64,000 bases of DNA from JAHEME01 sp034435035 (GTDB lineage Bacteria; Chloroflexota; Anaerolineae; Aggregatilineales; UBA3940): NCBI GenBank assembly GCA_034435035.1, contig DAOTXW010000016.1:1-64000 (forward strand). Direction: 5' to 3'. Shown here piece by piece: positions 41,605 to 50,992 of this stretch. Below the pieces are notes generated by a model. The model searched no databases. It was given only the letters and a program-made list of their open reading frames with translations, and was not told the origin of the DNA. A program made the position numbers and the translations under genes. Every line of letters starts with the position of its first letter. The stretch's first letter is position 1.

Positions 41605-42379
41605 AGTGCGCCTCCTGCGCTGGTCGCACCGGCACTCCCCGCTCCCGCAGGTATTCCTTGACCTGGCCCACGCTCAGCGCCCGGAAGTGAAACAGGCTGG
41701 CAGCCAGTGCCGCATCCGCCCCGCCGTCCGTCAGTACCTCATAGAAGTGCGTGATCTGGCCGGCTCCCCCGGAGGCAATGACCGGGATGCTCACGGACGC
41801 GGCCACGGCGCGGGTCAGCGGCAGATCGTAGCCCGCCTGCGTGCCGTCGCTGTCCATGCTCGTCAGCAGAACCTCGCCAGCTCCGCGTCTCTCGACTTCA
41901 CGTGCCCAGGTGACTGCCTCCCGCCCGGTCGGGATGCGGCCTCCGTTGATCATGACCTCATGGAACTGGCCGTTCCAGCGAGCATCAATGGCCACCACGA
42001 CGCACTGACTGCCGAAGCGCTCCGCTCCCTCGCTGATCAGCTCCGGGGTGCGGACCGCCGCGCTGTTGATGGCGATCTTGTCCGCCCCGGCCAGCAGGGT
42101 ATCGCGCATGTCGCTCACGCTGCGGATGCCGCCGCCGACACCGAACGGAATGAAGATAGCGTCAGCCACGCGCCGCACCACGTCCAGCATCGTCTCGCGG
42201 GCTTCGTGGGTGGCTGTGATGTCCAGAAAGATCAGCTCGTCGGCCCCCTCCTGATCGTAGACGCGGGCCTGCTCGACAGGGTCGCCTGCGTCGCGCAGAT
42301 TGACAAAGTTGATCCCCTTGACCACGCGCCCTTCATGGACATCCAGGCAGGGGATGATGCGTTTTGCCAGCACGGTCAC
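41594..42379 (-). CDS. hisF: Imidazole glycerol phosphate synthase cyclase subunit
   Basis: A 261-residue TIM barrel with the catalytic aspartates in [14 protein letters not shown] (Asp11 equivalent) and [13 protein letters not shown] (Asp130 equivalent), plus the phosphate-binding VGGGIRS and ASGGAGQ loops. It uses ammonia delivered by HisH. The gap to hisA is only 20 bp. Confidence 0.96.
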   Translation of the reverse strand: MTVLAKRIIPCLDVHEGRVVKGINFVNLRDAGDPVEQARVYDQEGADELIFLDITATHEARETMLDVVRRVADAIFIPFGVGGGIRSVSDMRDTLLAGADKIAINSAAVRTPELISEGAERFGSQCVVVAIDARWNGQFHEVMINGGRIPTGREAVTWAREVERRGAGEVLLTSMDSDGTQAGYDLPLTRAVAASVSIPVIASGGAGQITHFYEVLTDGGADAALAASLFHFRALSVGQVKEYLRERGVPVRPAQEAHYGE

Positions 42380-42399
42380 GCTCCTGCGTTTTCGATGAA

Positions 42400-43137
42400 T
42401 TACCTCTGGCGGGCCAGCCGCAGCGCGTCCTCCAGCGCCAGCGCCCCTTCGTACAGCGCCCTGCCGATCACCACCCCGGCAATGTCGCCGGCGTCGATCA
42501 GCGCCCGGACGTCCTCCAGCGAGGCCACACCCCCGGAGGCGATCACCTGCAGGCCGGTGGCGCGGGCCAGCGCAGCGGTCTCTGCCGCGGCGACGCCCTG
42601 GAGGCCGCCGTCGCGCCGGACATCAGTATACAGGGCATGGCGTATGCCCATCCCGGCAAGGGTACTCCCCAGCTCAGCCGGAGTCCAGCGGCTGGTGGCC
42701 TGCCAGCCGTGCAGGGCGACCCGGCCTTCGCGGGCGTCCAGGGCGGCAGCCACCGCCTCTGCGCCAAACCGCTGGACCGCTTCGGCGGCCAGCGCCGGCT
42801 CCTGCACGATCAGTGTCCCGAGGACAACCCGCGCCGCACCGGCTTCCAGTGCGCGTTCGGCATCGTCCAGCGAGCGCAGCCCGCCTCCGAACTGCACCGG
42901 CAGCCCCAGACTCGCCAGCCGGGGCAGCAGCGCCCGGTTGGGTCCGGCTTCGCCCAGCGCCCCGTCGAGGTTGACCACGTGCAGCCATTCCGCCCCGGCG
43001 GCCTGCCATCGCTGCGCCGTGGCGATCGGATCGTCGCTGTGCACGGTCTGGCGGCCCGGATCGCCTTCGACCAGCCGCACCACACGGCCCCCGCGCAGAT
43101 CGATGGCGGGGTAGATGGTCAGGGTGTGAGCGCCCAT
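42400..43137 (-). CDS. hisA: ProFAR isomerase
   Basis: A 245-residue TIM barrel related to HisF. Catalytic aspartates are in [14 protein letters not shown] and [11 protein letters not shown], and the phosphate loops are FGGGLRS and ASGGV. It isomerises ProFAR to PRFAR. The start is ATG 43137 or the GTG just before it, both directly after the hisH stop. Confidence 0.95.
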   Translation of the reverse strand: MGAHTLTIYPAIDLRGGRVVRLVEGDPGRQTVHSDDPIATAQRWQAAGAEWLHVVNLDGALGEAGPNRALLPRLASLGLPVQFGGGLRSLDDAERALEAGAARVVLGTLIVQEPALAAEAVQRFGAEAVAAALDAREGRVALHGWQATSRWTPAELGSTLAGMGIRHALYTDVRRDGGLQGVAAAETAALARATGLQVIASGGVASLEDVRALIDAGDIAGVVIGRALYEGALALEDALRLARQR

Positions 43138-43141
43138 CACC

Positions 43142-43756
43142 TCAGCCTCTGCCCGGCAGAGCGATGAAGTTGCGCAGGATCGCCAGCCCGACCGCCTGGC
43201 TTTTCTCCGGGTGCGGCTGGATGCCCATCACACTGCCGCGCGCCACGACCGAGGCGAACTCCAGGCCGTAGTCAGTTGTCGCCAGCACGTCGGCCGGATC
43301 GGCGGCTTCGACGTAGTAGGAATGGACAAAATAGGCGTAGCCCGGCGATGGGATCCCGGCCAGCAGAGGATGATTCTGCTGCCGGTGCAGCGCGTTCCAC
43401 CCCATGTGGGGCACTTTCGGGCCGCCTGCCGGGAAGCGTGTCACCCGGCCCGGCAGCAGCCCCAGCCCGCGATGGATGCCCATCTCGTCGCTGCTCTCGA
43501 ACAGGTACTGCATCCCCAGACAAATACCCAGCAGGGGGATGCCCGCCGCCGCGGCCTGCCGGATCGGCCCCTCAAACCCCGCTTCGCGCAGCGCCGCCAT
43601 CCCCGCGCCGAACGCTCCCACCCCGGGCAGCACGATCTTGTCTGCCCCGTCCAGGTCGCCCGGTGCGCTGGCGATCTGCACAGCTGCTCCCAGGTGGCGG
43701 AAGGCATTGCTGACGCTGCGCAGGTTCCCTGCCCCGTAATCGATGATGGCGATCAT
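43142..43756 (-). CDS. hisH: Imidazole glycerol phosphate synthase glutaminase subunit
   Basis: A 204-residue class I glutamine amidotransferase. The nucleophile Cys is in [13 protein letters not shown], the His-Glu pair in [10 protein letters not shown], and the N-terminus is [14 protein letters not shown]. It feeds ammonia to HisF. It overlaps hisB by ATGA. Confidence 0.96.
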   Translation of the reverse strand: MIAIIDYGAGNLRSVSNAFRHLGAAVQIASAPGDLDGADKIVLPGVGAFGAGMAALREAGFEGPIRQAAAAGIPLLGICLGMQYLFESSDEMGIHRGLGLLPGRVTRFPAGGPKVPHMGWNALHRQQNHPLLAGIPSPGYAYFVHSYYVEAADPADVLATTDYGLEFASVVARGSVMGIQPHPEKSQAVGLAILRNFIALPGRG

Positions 43757-44349
43757 GCACTGAGCGTCCCCTTGGTGCTGGGTACACCGCTTCGACGTGG
43801 ATCGATCTGCGTGGCTGTGTCCAGCGCCCGGCCCAGCGCCTTGAACAGCGCCTCTGCCCGGTGGTGATCATCGCGCCCATACAGCACCGCGGCGTGCAGG
43901 TTCATCCGCGCGTGGACCGCCAGCGACTCAAGGGCATGCGTGACCAGCGACGACGGCAGCGCCCCGATCGCAGGCCCGTCGAAGCCCGCTTCGATCACCG
44001 CATACGGCCGCCCGCTGAGATCGACGACCACCCGTGCCAGCGTCTCATCCATGGTCACATAGGCATGCCCCATCCGGCTGATGCCTCTCCGGTCGCCCAG
44101 TGCCTGATCCAGCGCCTGCCCCAGACAGATCGCCACATCTTCGACCGTGTGATGGGCATCGATGTGCAGGTCGCCCTCCGCCTCGACGGCCAGATCCAGC
44201 AACCCGTGAACGGCTACATGGTGCAGCAGATGGTCGAAGAACCCGATACCGGTATGAATATCCGCCTGGCCGCTGCCATCCAGGGCCAGCGTCAGTGTGA
44301 TGCGGGTTTCGTGAGTGACCCGCTCGATGGTGGCGCGTCTTTCGCTCAT
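43753..44349 (-). CDS. hisB: Imidazoleglycerol-phosphate dehydratase (monofunctional)
   Basis: A 198-residue IGPD with the two manganese-binding motifs HHTVEDVAI and [19 protein letters not shown] and the [12 protein letters not shown] helix. No histidinol-phosphatase domain is fused, and no separate histidinol-phosphatase gene is in the window. It overlaps hisC and hisH by ATGA on each side. Confidence 0.96.
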   Translation of the reverse strand: MSERRATIERVTHETRITLTLALDGSGQADIHTGIGFFDHLLHHVAVHGLLDLAVEAEGDLHIDAHHTVEDVAICLGQALDQALGDRRGISRMGHAYVTMDETLARVVVDLSGRPYAVIEAGFDGPAIGALPSSLVTHALESLAVHARMNLHAAVLYGRDDHHRAEALFKALGRALDTATQIDPRRSGVPSTKGTLSA

Positions 44350-45452
44350 GGGGTGTCTTTCTCCAGCTGTCTCAGTGCTGCCAGCAAAGCATCGGTGTGC
44401 TCGGGGCGGCCGGCGGAGATGCGAATATGATCGCGCAAGCCCGGCCTGTCAAAGTATCGGATCAGGATGCCGTGATCTTCGGCCAGCCGCCGTTTGAGGG
44501 CTGCCGCATCCCGCCCGACCACCTGACACAGCACAAAGTTGCTGCGGCTGGGATATGGGCGGAGGTATGGGATAGCAGCCAGCTCCTTGAGCAGGCGTTC
44601 GCGCTCGGCGATCAGCCGGCTGACGTTTGCCTGCAGGGCGGGCAGGTCACTCAGCGAGGCTCGCGCCGCCGCATCGGCGGCGACGTTGAGATTATACGGC
44701 TGCTTGATCTTCCACAGATGGGCCATCAGCTCCAGCGGAAAGGCGCCATAGCCCACCCGCAGCCCGGCCAGCCCGGCCCACTTGCTGAACGTGCGCAGCA
44801 CGATCAGGTTGGGGGTGGATGGCACGCGGGAGATAGCGCCCGGCACGCCGCTGAACTCAATGTAGGCTTCGTCCAGCACGACGACCAGCGGCAGCGCCAG
44901 CAGCCGTTCCAGATCGGCAGGCGGCAGCAGGCTGCCGTCAGGATTGTTCGGCGAGGTCACGAACAGCAGCCGGGCGCCGCTTTGGCGCGCGGCCCGGGCG
45001 ATGCCGTCCAGATCGAGCGAGAAGTCGGCCCGGCGCGGCACCGTGATCACCTGCGCGCCGGCCAGCCCTGCATCGAAACGGTACATGCCGAACGTCGGCG
45101 GGCAGTCGATGATGGACTCGCCGGGCAGGACAAACAGCCGGATGATCAGGTCGATCAATTCGTCCGCGCCGGCCCCTGCCAACAAATGCGCTGCCTCGAT
45201 GCCCAGCCAGCCGGCCAGCGCCGCCCGCAGCATCCGCGCCTCCGGATCCGGATAAACAGGCACGGTCCGCCCCAGCTCGCTCAACGCCGCCAGCGCCTTC
45301 GGCGATGGGCCATAGGGATTCTCGTTGGCGTCCAGCTTGATGATCTGCTCCGGCGGGCGGCCCAGCTGGGCGCTGAGCACCTCGAAGGGCAGGATCGGTG
45401 TATAGGCTTCCATCGCCGCAATGTCAGGGCGGACGCGCACCGCCGGGTTCAT
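44346..45452 (-). CDS. hisC: Histidinol-phosphate aminotransferase
   Basis: A 368-residue fold-type I PLP aminotransferase. It has [24 protein letters not shown] and the PLP lysine in [17 protein letters not shown]. The start is ATG 45452, overlapping the hisD stop as ATGA; a longer frame upstream lies inside hisD and was rejected. Confidence 0.95.
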   Translation of the reverse strand: MNPAVRVRPDIAAMEAYTPILPFEVLSAQLGRPPEQIIKLDANENPYGPSPKALAALSELGRTVPVYPDPEARMLRAALAGWLGIEAAHLLAGAGADELIDLIIRLFVLPGESIIDCPPTFGMYRFDAGLAGAQVITVPRRADFSLDLDGIARAARQSGARLLFVTSPNNPDGSLLPPADLERLLALPLVVVLDEAYIEFSGVPGAISRVPSTPNLIVLRTFSKWAGLAGLRVGYGAFPLELMAHLWKIKQPYNLNVAADAAARASLSDLPALQANVSRLIAERERLLKELAAIPYLRPYPSRSNFVLCQVVGRDAAALKRRLAEDHGILIRYFDRPGLRDHIRISAGRPEHTDALLAALRQLEKDTP

Positions 45453-46783
45453 GGCAGCAGACGCCTTTCCGCCGCGGCGGCGTGCCCGGTCAGCTTCTCT
45501 GCCAGAGCCAGTGTCCGAGCGGAGGCGCTTAGCTGCGCCGATGCCTCTGTGTGCAGGCCGATCACCCCGGTCACTTTGACAAAGTCCCATACATTGATGC
45601 CGGAGGCAAACCGCGCGCTGCCTCCTGTTGGCAGGCTGTGGCTTGGCCCGGCGACATAGTCGCCCAGCACCTCAAATGACTGTTCGCCCAGGAAGATGGC
45701 TCCCGCATGGCGTACATGCCCCAGCCAGTGCTGCGGGTCGCGCACCGAAAGCTGCAGATGTTCGGCGGCATAGTCATTGGCGACGGCGAAAGCCGTTTCC
45801 AGATCAGGCACGATCACCGCGCCCCCGCGGCTGATCAGCGACTCGCACAGGATGTCGCGGCGGCTGAGGCGGGCGGCCTGCGCTTCGACCTCGGCGGCGA
45901 CGGCCTCGGCCAGCGCCCGGCTGGGTGTGACCAGGATCGCCTGCGCCAGTACGTCATGCTCAGCCTGCGCCAGCAGATCGGAGGCGACCAGCGCCGGGCT
46001 GGCGTCCTCGTCGGCGATGATCAGGGTCTCCGTGGGGCCGAGCAATCCATCGATCCCCACGGCTCCGTAAACCTGCCGCTTGGCCAGCGTCACGAACAGG
46101 TTGCCAGGGCCGACAATCTTATCCACCCGGGGGACGCTCTGCGTGCCGTAGGCCAGTGCGGCGATAGCCTGCGCGCCCCCCAGCCGGTACACCCGGTCGA
46201 TCCCGGCCACATGCGCGGCTGCCAGGATCACAGCCGGGAGGCGCCCGTCGCGGGCCGGGGGGGTGCAGACGACGATCTCGCGCACGCCGGCTACCTGGGC
46301 GGGGATGGCGCTCATCAGCAGCGAGGAGGGCAGGGGGGCGGTGCCTCCTGGCACATAGACCCCCACCCGATCGATGGGCAGCAGGAGCTGCCCCAGCAGC
46401 CCGTCCTTGCTGGCATCCATCCACGGGATCAGCGGCTGGCGAGTATAAAAGCGCCGCACGCGCTCCGCCGACAGCGCCAGCGCGTCCAGCACCGCTGGCT
46501 CCGCCGCGGCGGCGGCGGCGGCGATCTCCTCCGGGCCCTCCCACAGGCGATCCGGCTCTGCCCGGTCGAGACGGGCGGTCCACTCCCGGACCGCCTCATC
46601 GCCCCGAACGCGCACATCGGCGATGATGCGGCGCACGACCTCGTCCGGGGACAGCGGCTCTCCAAAGACCGCCGCGATCCCCTCGCGGACGCGCTCGCTG
46701 ATCGGGAATTCGTCCGGCGGCAGGCGGCGCAGGATTCCTGCGCGGGCCTGTTCCAGTGTGAAGATCGGCAGCAGAGGTGTCAT
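45449..46783 (-). CDS. hisD: Histidinol dehydrogenase
   Basis: A 444-residue HisD. It has VPGGTAPLPSS, KIVGPGNLFVTLAK, GPTETLIIADEDA, EHLQL and GPSHSLPTGGSARFASG, covering the NAD and zinc/substrate residues. It makes the last two oxidations to L-histidine. It overlaps hisG by ATGA. Confidence 0.96.
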   Translation of the reverse strand: MTPLLPIFTLEQARAGILRRLPPDEFPISERVREGIAAVFGEPLSPDEVVRRIIADVRVRGDEAVREWTARLDRAEPDRLWEGPEEIAAAAAAAEPAVLDALALSAERVRRFYTRQPLIPWMDASKDGLLGQLLLPIDRVGVYVPGGTAPLPSSLLMSAIPAQVAGVREIVVCTPPARDGRLPAVILAAAHVAGIDRVYRLGGAQAIAALAYGTQSVPRVDKIVGPGNLFVTLAKRQVYGAVGIDGLLGPTETLIIADEDASPALVASDLLAQAEHDVLAQAILVTPSRALAEAVAAEVEAQAARLSRRDILCESLISRGGAVIVPDLETAFAVANDYAAEHLQLSVRDPQHWLGHVRHAGAIFLGEQSFEVLGDYVAGPSHSLPTGGSARFASGINVWDFVKVTGVIGLHTEASAQLSASARTLALAEKLTGHAAAAERRLLP

Positions 46784-47805
46784 ACGGTTCTCTCCTCGCG
46801 GCCCAGTTCGGCCAGCAGGCGCTGGTAGCGGGCGGGCCGCTCCTCAAAGATATAAGTGGCCGGGGTGACCACCACGCCGCTGCCGCCGACGGCCCGCAGC
46901 TGCTGGATGGCCTGATAGAGCCGCTCCATCGACACCACAATGTTGATGGCCCACCAGCCGCTACCTCCTCCGGGCGAAACGACCGGGGAGATCGTCGGCC
47001 CCTGCAGTCCGCCCAGAGAGGTCTGGCTGAACAGCCGCGCCGCGATGTCCTCAGCGGACTCCCCGCGCATATTGGCAAATACCAGGAACTGGCCGCGCGC
47101 CCGCAGGTGCGCCTCGACGAACTCCAGCAGATGAGAGGTCGCCGCCAGCACGTCATCGCGCTGCTTCAGCGCGCGTCGGTTGCCGATCAGCATGGCCTGC
47201 GATTCCACCACCTGCCCATCGGACAGGGGGCGCAGGTGGTTATCGTGCAGGGTTGTGCCGGTGGATGAGAGATCGACGATGAAATCGGCGTAGCCCACTG
47301 CGGGCGCGGCTTCCAGCGCGCCGTCAGCGCTGACGATGCGAATGTCGCCCAGATCATGAGCCTCGAAAAAACGCCGGGCCAGGTAAGGGTGCTTGGTAGC
47401 AGCCCGCAGACCCGGCTGTGCGGCGGCCCGGGCTGCCAGACCGGCCAGATCGCGGACTCCCTCCCATTCGTGCGGCACGGCTACCACCAGTTCACACTGA
47501 CCGTAGCCCAGCGCTTCGTGGATCGTTACCACGCTGGTCCGGTCACCCGCCAGGGCCTCCAGCACCGTATCCGTCCCTGCGATGCCGAGATCGATATCGC
47601 CTGTCGCGATGCTCTTGGGGATGTCCCTTACCCGCTGGAACAGCACCCGTATCTGCGGCAGTTCAGGGATACGCGCGTGATACTGCCGCGGGTTGACCTT
47701 ATCGACCCGCAGGCCGCAGCCCGCCAGGAAAGCGAGCGTCTGATCTTCGAGGTGGCCCTTGCTCGGCAGGGCTAACCGCACTTCGCTGAGTGATTCTGTG
47801 GCCAT
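46780..47805 (-). CDS. hisG: ATP phosphoribosyltransferase, long form
   Basis: A 341-residue HisG of the long type. The catalytic domain (about 1-230) includes GIAGTDTVLE and VDLSSTGTTLHDN. A C-terminal regulatory domain (about 240-320) is of the kind that binds histidine for feedback inhibition, so no HisZ partner is needed. It is the first structural gene of the his operon. GGAGAG precedes the ATG, and the attenuator terminator lies just upstream, placing the whole operon under leader control. Confidence 0.95.
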   Translation of the reverse strand: MATESLSEVRLALPSKGHLEDQTLAFLAGCGLRVDKVNPRQYHARIPELPQIRVLFQRVRDIPKSIATGDIDLGIAGTDTVLEALAGDRTSVVTIHEALGYGQCELVVAVPHEWEGVRDLAGLAARAAAQPGLRAATKHPYLARRFFEAHDLGDIRIVSADGALEAAPAVGYADFIVDLSSTGTTLHDNHLRPLSDGQVVESQAMLIGNRRALKQRDDVLAATSHLLEFVEAHLRARGQFLVFANMRGESAEDIAARLFSQTSLGGLQGPTISPVVSPGGGSGWWAINIVVSMERLYQAIQQLRAVGGSGVVVTPATYIFEERPARYQRLLAELGREERTV

Positions 47806-47831
47806 CAGGCGATCTCTCCGTGCAAGATAAC

Positions 47832-47855
47832 AAAACCCCCCGGCGGGCCGGGGGG
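47832..47855 (-). terminator. Rho-independent attenuator terminator of the his operon
   Basis: On the minus strand CCCCCCGG (47855-47848 as its complement), a 4-nt loop and CCGGGGGG form a perfect 8-bp GC stem followed by TTTTGTTAT. It ends 26 bp before the hisG ATG. CCGCCGGG within its loop and 3' arm is complementary to CCCGGCGG in the leader coding region (47920-47927), giving an alternative pairing that would prevent the terminator. Confidence 0.85.
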
Positions 47856-47888
47856 CTGGTGAGCATGGACCTATCTGCTCCGCTGCGA

Positions 47889-47987
47889 CTACGCCTGTTC
47901 ACTGCAGGGATCATCGCTGCCGCCGGGCCGCTGCCGGGTGACATGATGAGGGTGATGGTGACTGAACAGGCCGCAGAGTGCTTTCAT
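47889..47987 (-). CDS. hisL: Histidine operon leader peptide with HHHPHH run
   Basis: A 32-codon frame from ATG 47987 to TAG 47889 encodes a peptide beginning MKALCGLFS and followed by His10-His11-His12-Pro13-His14-His15. Five His codons in six positions, placed between the his promoter and a Rho-independent terminator directly ahead of hisG, is the signature of a ribosome-mediated attenuation leader peptide. The start codon is only about 7-9 nt after the predicted transcription start and has no Shine-Dalgarno site, so translation is probably leaderless. The gene is too small for routine gene callers. Confidence 0.85.
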   Translation of the reverse strand: MKALCGLFSHHHPHHVTRQRPGGSDDPCSEQA

Positions 47988-48001
47988 TGATGATACATAA
48001 G

Positions 48002-48029
48002 AGTATAACAATGCCCCGGATGATGTCAA
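48002..48029 (-). promoter_or_regulatory. Histidine operon promoter
   Basis: On the minus strand a perfect TTGACA (48029-48024), a 16-bp spacer and TATACT (48007-48002, 5 of 6 to TATAAT). The predicted start lies a few bases before the leader peptide ATG at 47987. This is the best-matching promoter in the window. Confidence 0.8.
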
Positions 48030-48052
48030 CAGGGCTCGGTAGTACGATATGC

Positions 48053-48058
48053 TATAAT
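48053..48058 (+). promoter_or_regulatory. Candidate -10 for the 7TM histidine kinase gene
   Basis: A perfect TATAAT lies 66 bp before the kinase start, divergent from the his promoter. No convincing -35 lies 16-18 bp upstream, so it may be activator-dependent or incidental. Confidence 0.35.
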
Positions 48059-48123
48059 AAGCCGCCGGGTTTCGCGGAGTGGGGTAACGGGGTGGCTGCG
48101 CGCCGGGTAAGGGGGGTGGGGGA

Positions 48124-49959
48124 ATGCTTTTTCAACCCAATATCTACAGCCTGCTGCTTGTGGCCGTGGCGGTCGAGAACCTGTTGCTGGCGCTCATAGT
48201 GGGCTGGCGGCGGCGAGGGCAGCGTGGCGTAGAGGCATTCGTGATCACCTTGCTGGGCGTCGCGATCTGGTCGTTCACGTACAGCTTTGAAGTCGGCACT
48301 CCCGATCTTGCTACCAAGCTCATCTTCATCCCCATTGAGTACCTCGGCATTGTCAGCGTGCCGGTAGCGCTGACAGCGTTCATTGCGATCTATACCGGCC
48401 ATGATCGCTATGTCACGCCGCGCAACCTGGTGCTGGCGTCGATCATCCCGCTGCTGACGCTGGTTTTCGTATCCACGAACTCGTACCACGGGTTGTACTA
48501 CCGATCCATCTCCCTGGATACGACCCCGGTGATCCCACAGTTCGACCCAACCTATGGGCCGCTGTTCTGGGTGAACTGGGGGTATGCCTATGTCTTGCTC
48601 GTTGTCTCCACGTTTCTGCTGGTGCGCACAGCCGTCCGTTCGGTGCGTGTATTCCGCGACCAGGCCGTCGCCATGCTGCTGGCGGCCTTCACGCCGTGGA
48701 TCGGCAACGCGCTTTATATCGCCGGCGTGGGGCCGTTCCCGGGCTTTGACCTGACGCCGTTCGCCTTCACCATCACCGGGCTGGCCCTTGGCTGGAGCCT
48801 GCTGAACCTGCGCCTGCTCGATCTGGTGCCCGATGCGCGTGATGCCGTTGTGGAGAGTATGGACGATGCTATTGTGGCCATCGACATGCAGAACCGGATT
48901 GTTGATCTCAACCCGGCGGCACGCCGCATCCTCGGCCCGGCCGGAGACCGGGCAGTGGGCAGGACGCTGGCTGAGCTGATGCCAGAACAGCAGGCGACGA
49001 TTGCCCGCTTCCGGGAGGTGATGCAGACACATACCGAGCTTGCGTTGCGTGTGGATAATGCAGTCCGGACCTACGATCTGCGCATCTCACCCATCCGCGA
49101 TCGGCGCAGCCGGGTCACCGGGCGTCTGATCGTCCTGCGGGATATCACCAGCAGCAAGGAAGCTGAGCAGGAACTGGCCCATGCTCACAACCGGGCACTG
49201 GAGGCCCTGCGGGTGAAGTCGCGTATCCTGGCCATAGTCAGCCACGACTTTCGCACGCCGCTGAGCGCCATCACCGGTTACGCCGATATGCTCAAGCAGG
49301 GCGCGCTTGGGCCGGTGACCGATCAGCAGCGTGCTACCCTGGATCGCATCATAGCCAGCGCTTATCAGCTCTCCGGCATGGTCACTGAGCTGCTCGATCA
49401 GGCCCAGCTCGATTCCGGCACGATCACGCTCAAGATAGGCCCCTTTGATCCCGCCCAGTTTGCGGATGCGATCCGGTCAACGATGGCTCCCAAGGCAGCC
49501 GCCAAAGGGCTGGCCCTGGATCTTCGCATCGCGCCGGATCTGCCTAACCCGGTGCGTGGCGACTTTGCCCGCCTGGCACAGGTCACCGGCAACCTGGTCG
49601 ATAACGCCCTGAAGTTCACCGAGCGCGGCGGGGTGACCGTCAGCCTGCGGTCGTTTGATGCCGAAAACTGGGCGATCGAAGTGGCAGATACGGGGCCCGG
49701 TATCCCCGCCGACGTATTGCCCCAGATATTCGATCCATTCTGGCAGGCCGACAGCACCATCACCCGCACCAAAGGCGGGATCGGCCTGGGCCTCGCCATT
49801 GTCAAGCAGCTCACTACGATGATGCACGGTCGTGTGGAAGTGGATAGCACGCTCGACAGGGGAACCTGTTTCCGCCTGATCCTGCCGCTCCACCCACCTA
49901 CCATCTTTCAGATGATGAAAGGCGCTATGCCCCATGAAGTACGTGGCACTGGTCATTGA
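48124..49959 (+). CDS. Sensor histidine kinase with N-terminal 7TM domain and PAS
   Basis: A 611-residue kinase. The N-terminal seven-helix membrane domain (about residues 5-230) is of the histidine-kinase N-terminal 7TM type, with FDPTYGPLFWVNWGYAY. PAS (about 240-345), HisKA with IVSHDFRTPLSAITGYADML (about 365-430), and HATPase with DTGPGIP and GGIGLGLAI follow. The following receiver gene overlaps its end by 26 bp, so it is the likely phosphotransfer partner. Signal unknown. Confidence 0.9.
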   Translation: MLFQPNIYSLLLVAVAVENLLLALIVGWRRRGQRGVEAFVITLLGVAIWSFTYSFEVGTPDLATKLIFIPIEYLGIVSVPVALTAFIAIYTGHDRYVTPRNLVLASIIPLLTLVFVSTNSYHGLYYRSISLDTTPVIPQFDPTYGPLFWVNWGYAYVLLVVSTFLLVRTAVRSVRVFRDQAVAMLLAAFTPWIGNALYIAGVGPFPGFDLTPFAFTITGLALGWSLLNLRLLDLVPDARDAVVESMDDAIVAIDMQNRIVDLNPAARRILGPAGDRAVGRTLAELMPEQQATIARFREVMQTHTELALRVDNAVRTYDLRISPIRDRRSRVTGRLIVLRDITSSKEAEQELAHAHNRALEALRVKSRILAIVSHDFRTPLSAITGYADMLKQGALGPVTDQQRATLDRIIASAYQLSGMVTELLDQAQLDSGTITLKIGPFDPAQFADAIRSTMAPKAAAKGLALDLRIAPDLPNPVRGDFARLAQVTGNLVDNALKFTERGGVTVSLRSFDAENWAIEVADTGPGIPADVLPQIFDPFWQADSTITRTKGGIGLGLAIVKQLTTMMHGRVEVDSTLDRGTCFRLILPLHPPTIFQMMKGAMPHEVRGTGH

Positions 49960-50365
49960 GGATGACGAGGACCTGTCTTATATTTTCAGTAAGGCATTGC
50001 AGGCGGTAGGCTTCGAAGTGGAACCCATTCGGGATGGTGGGAAGGCTCTCGCCCGGATCGCGGAGGGGGAGCCGCCGGCTCTGGTCGTGCTGGATATGCA
50101 CCTGCCGCACCTGTCTGGCATCAACGTGCTGAGACAGATCGCCGCCGAGCCCCGGCTGGCCAATACACGGGTGATGGTCGCGACGGCTGATGCGGTGCTG
50201 GCCGATCAGGTGCGGGACAAGGCCGACGTGGTGCTGGTCAAGCCCATCTCATTCACCCAGATGAGCGATCTGGCGGCCCGGCTGGTTCCGTCGGCCAGTC
50301 GGAAGGGTGCCTCAGATGGTAACGCCGGACCGGGCGATCCCTCAGCATCTTCCGTATCGGGATAG
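49934..50365 (+). CDS. Single-domain response regulator
   Basis: A 143-residue receiver. Acidic pair is in LVIEDDEDL, phospho-acceptor Asp54 in VVLDMHLPHLSG, Thr in VATAD, Lys in LVKPIS. A short Ser/Gly tail follows, with no output domain. It overlaps the kinase gene by 26 bp and, at its other end, overlaps the convergent kinase-fold gene by 24 bp. Confidence 0.9.
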   Translation: MKYVALVIEDDEDLSYIFSKALQAVGFEVEPIRDGGKALARIAEGEPPALVVLDMHLPHLSGINVLRQIAAEPRLANTRVMVATADAVLADQVRDKADVVLVKPISFTQMSDLAARLVPSASRKGASDGNAGPGDPSASSVSG

Positions 50366-50992
50366 CAGGGCTGCTACCCGGTCCTCCAGCCCCTCAGTCA
50401 GCGGCACACCGCGAGAGGGGTTGGCATTGATGGCGGTACTGTCACCGGTCTGCAGAAATCGGCGCATCCCCGCAGTGTTCACCCAGTAGTAGATTCCCCA
50501 GCGGCCCAGGCTCCATTCCTCGGCATAGGGGTTGATCTCGTAGTCGATATAGATGACCAGGCCCTGCGGGGTGATCACAAAGTTGGTGGGGAAGTAGTCG
50601 ATGTTCAGCCCGCTGGCTGCCAGCCTGGCCGCCAGGCTGAACAGCTGCGCCAGCACGCCCTCATCGACCTGCTCGTCAGCCACCGCCTGCGCCCCCAGCA
50701 CGCCTTCGATGTATCCTTTGATCAGACTGCGCCGCACAACATCGAACTCGAGCAGGGGAGGGATCGGGATCGCCAGCGCCCGCAGCCGTTCGTAGGCACT
50801 GATCTCGGATTGCAGCTTATCGCCAAAGGAGTAGTAGGCAGCCGGCTCGTCGTGCATGATCTTCAGCACGCGCCGGTCATCGCCCCGTGTGATCAGATAG
50901 GAATAGCCGGACTTGCCCCGGCCCAGCAGGGCCTGGATCCGGTACCCGCCGGCCTGTGTGGCGATGATGGATCCGATCGCCGGCAGCGTCAT
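50342..50992 (-). CDS. Atypical small protein-kinase-fold protein
   Basis: A 216-residue protein with a minimal kinase fold. It has the glycine-loop-like LLGRGKSGYSYLI, a candidate ATP lysine in VLKIMHDE (Lys44), a catalytic-loop-like LNIDYFPTNFVIT (Asp with Asn five residues on) and IYIDYEINPY in place of DFG. This resembles RIO/ABC1/lipopolysaccharide-kinase-like enzymes rather than Ser/Thr kinases. The ATG overlaps the upstream membrane-protein stop as ATGA, so the two proteins probably work together. Substrate unknown. Confidence 0.65.
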   Translation of the reverse strand: MTLPAIGSIIATQAGGYRIQALLGRGKSGYSYLITRGDDRRVLKIMHDEPAAYYSFGDKLQSEISAYERLRALAIPIPPLLEFDVVRRSLIKGYIEGVLGAQAVADEQVDEGVLAQLFSLAARLAASGLNIDYFPTNFVITPQGLVIYIDYEINPYAEEWSLGRWGIYYWVNTAGMRRFLQTGDSTAINANPSRGVPLTEGLEDRVAALLSRYGRC

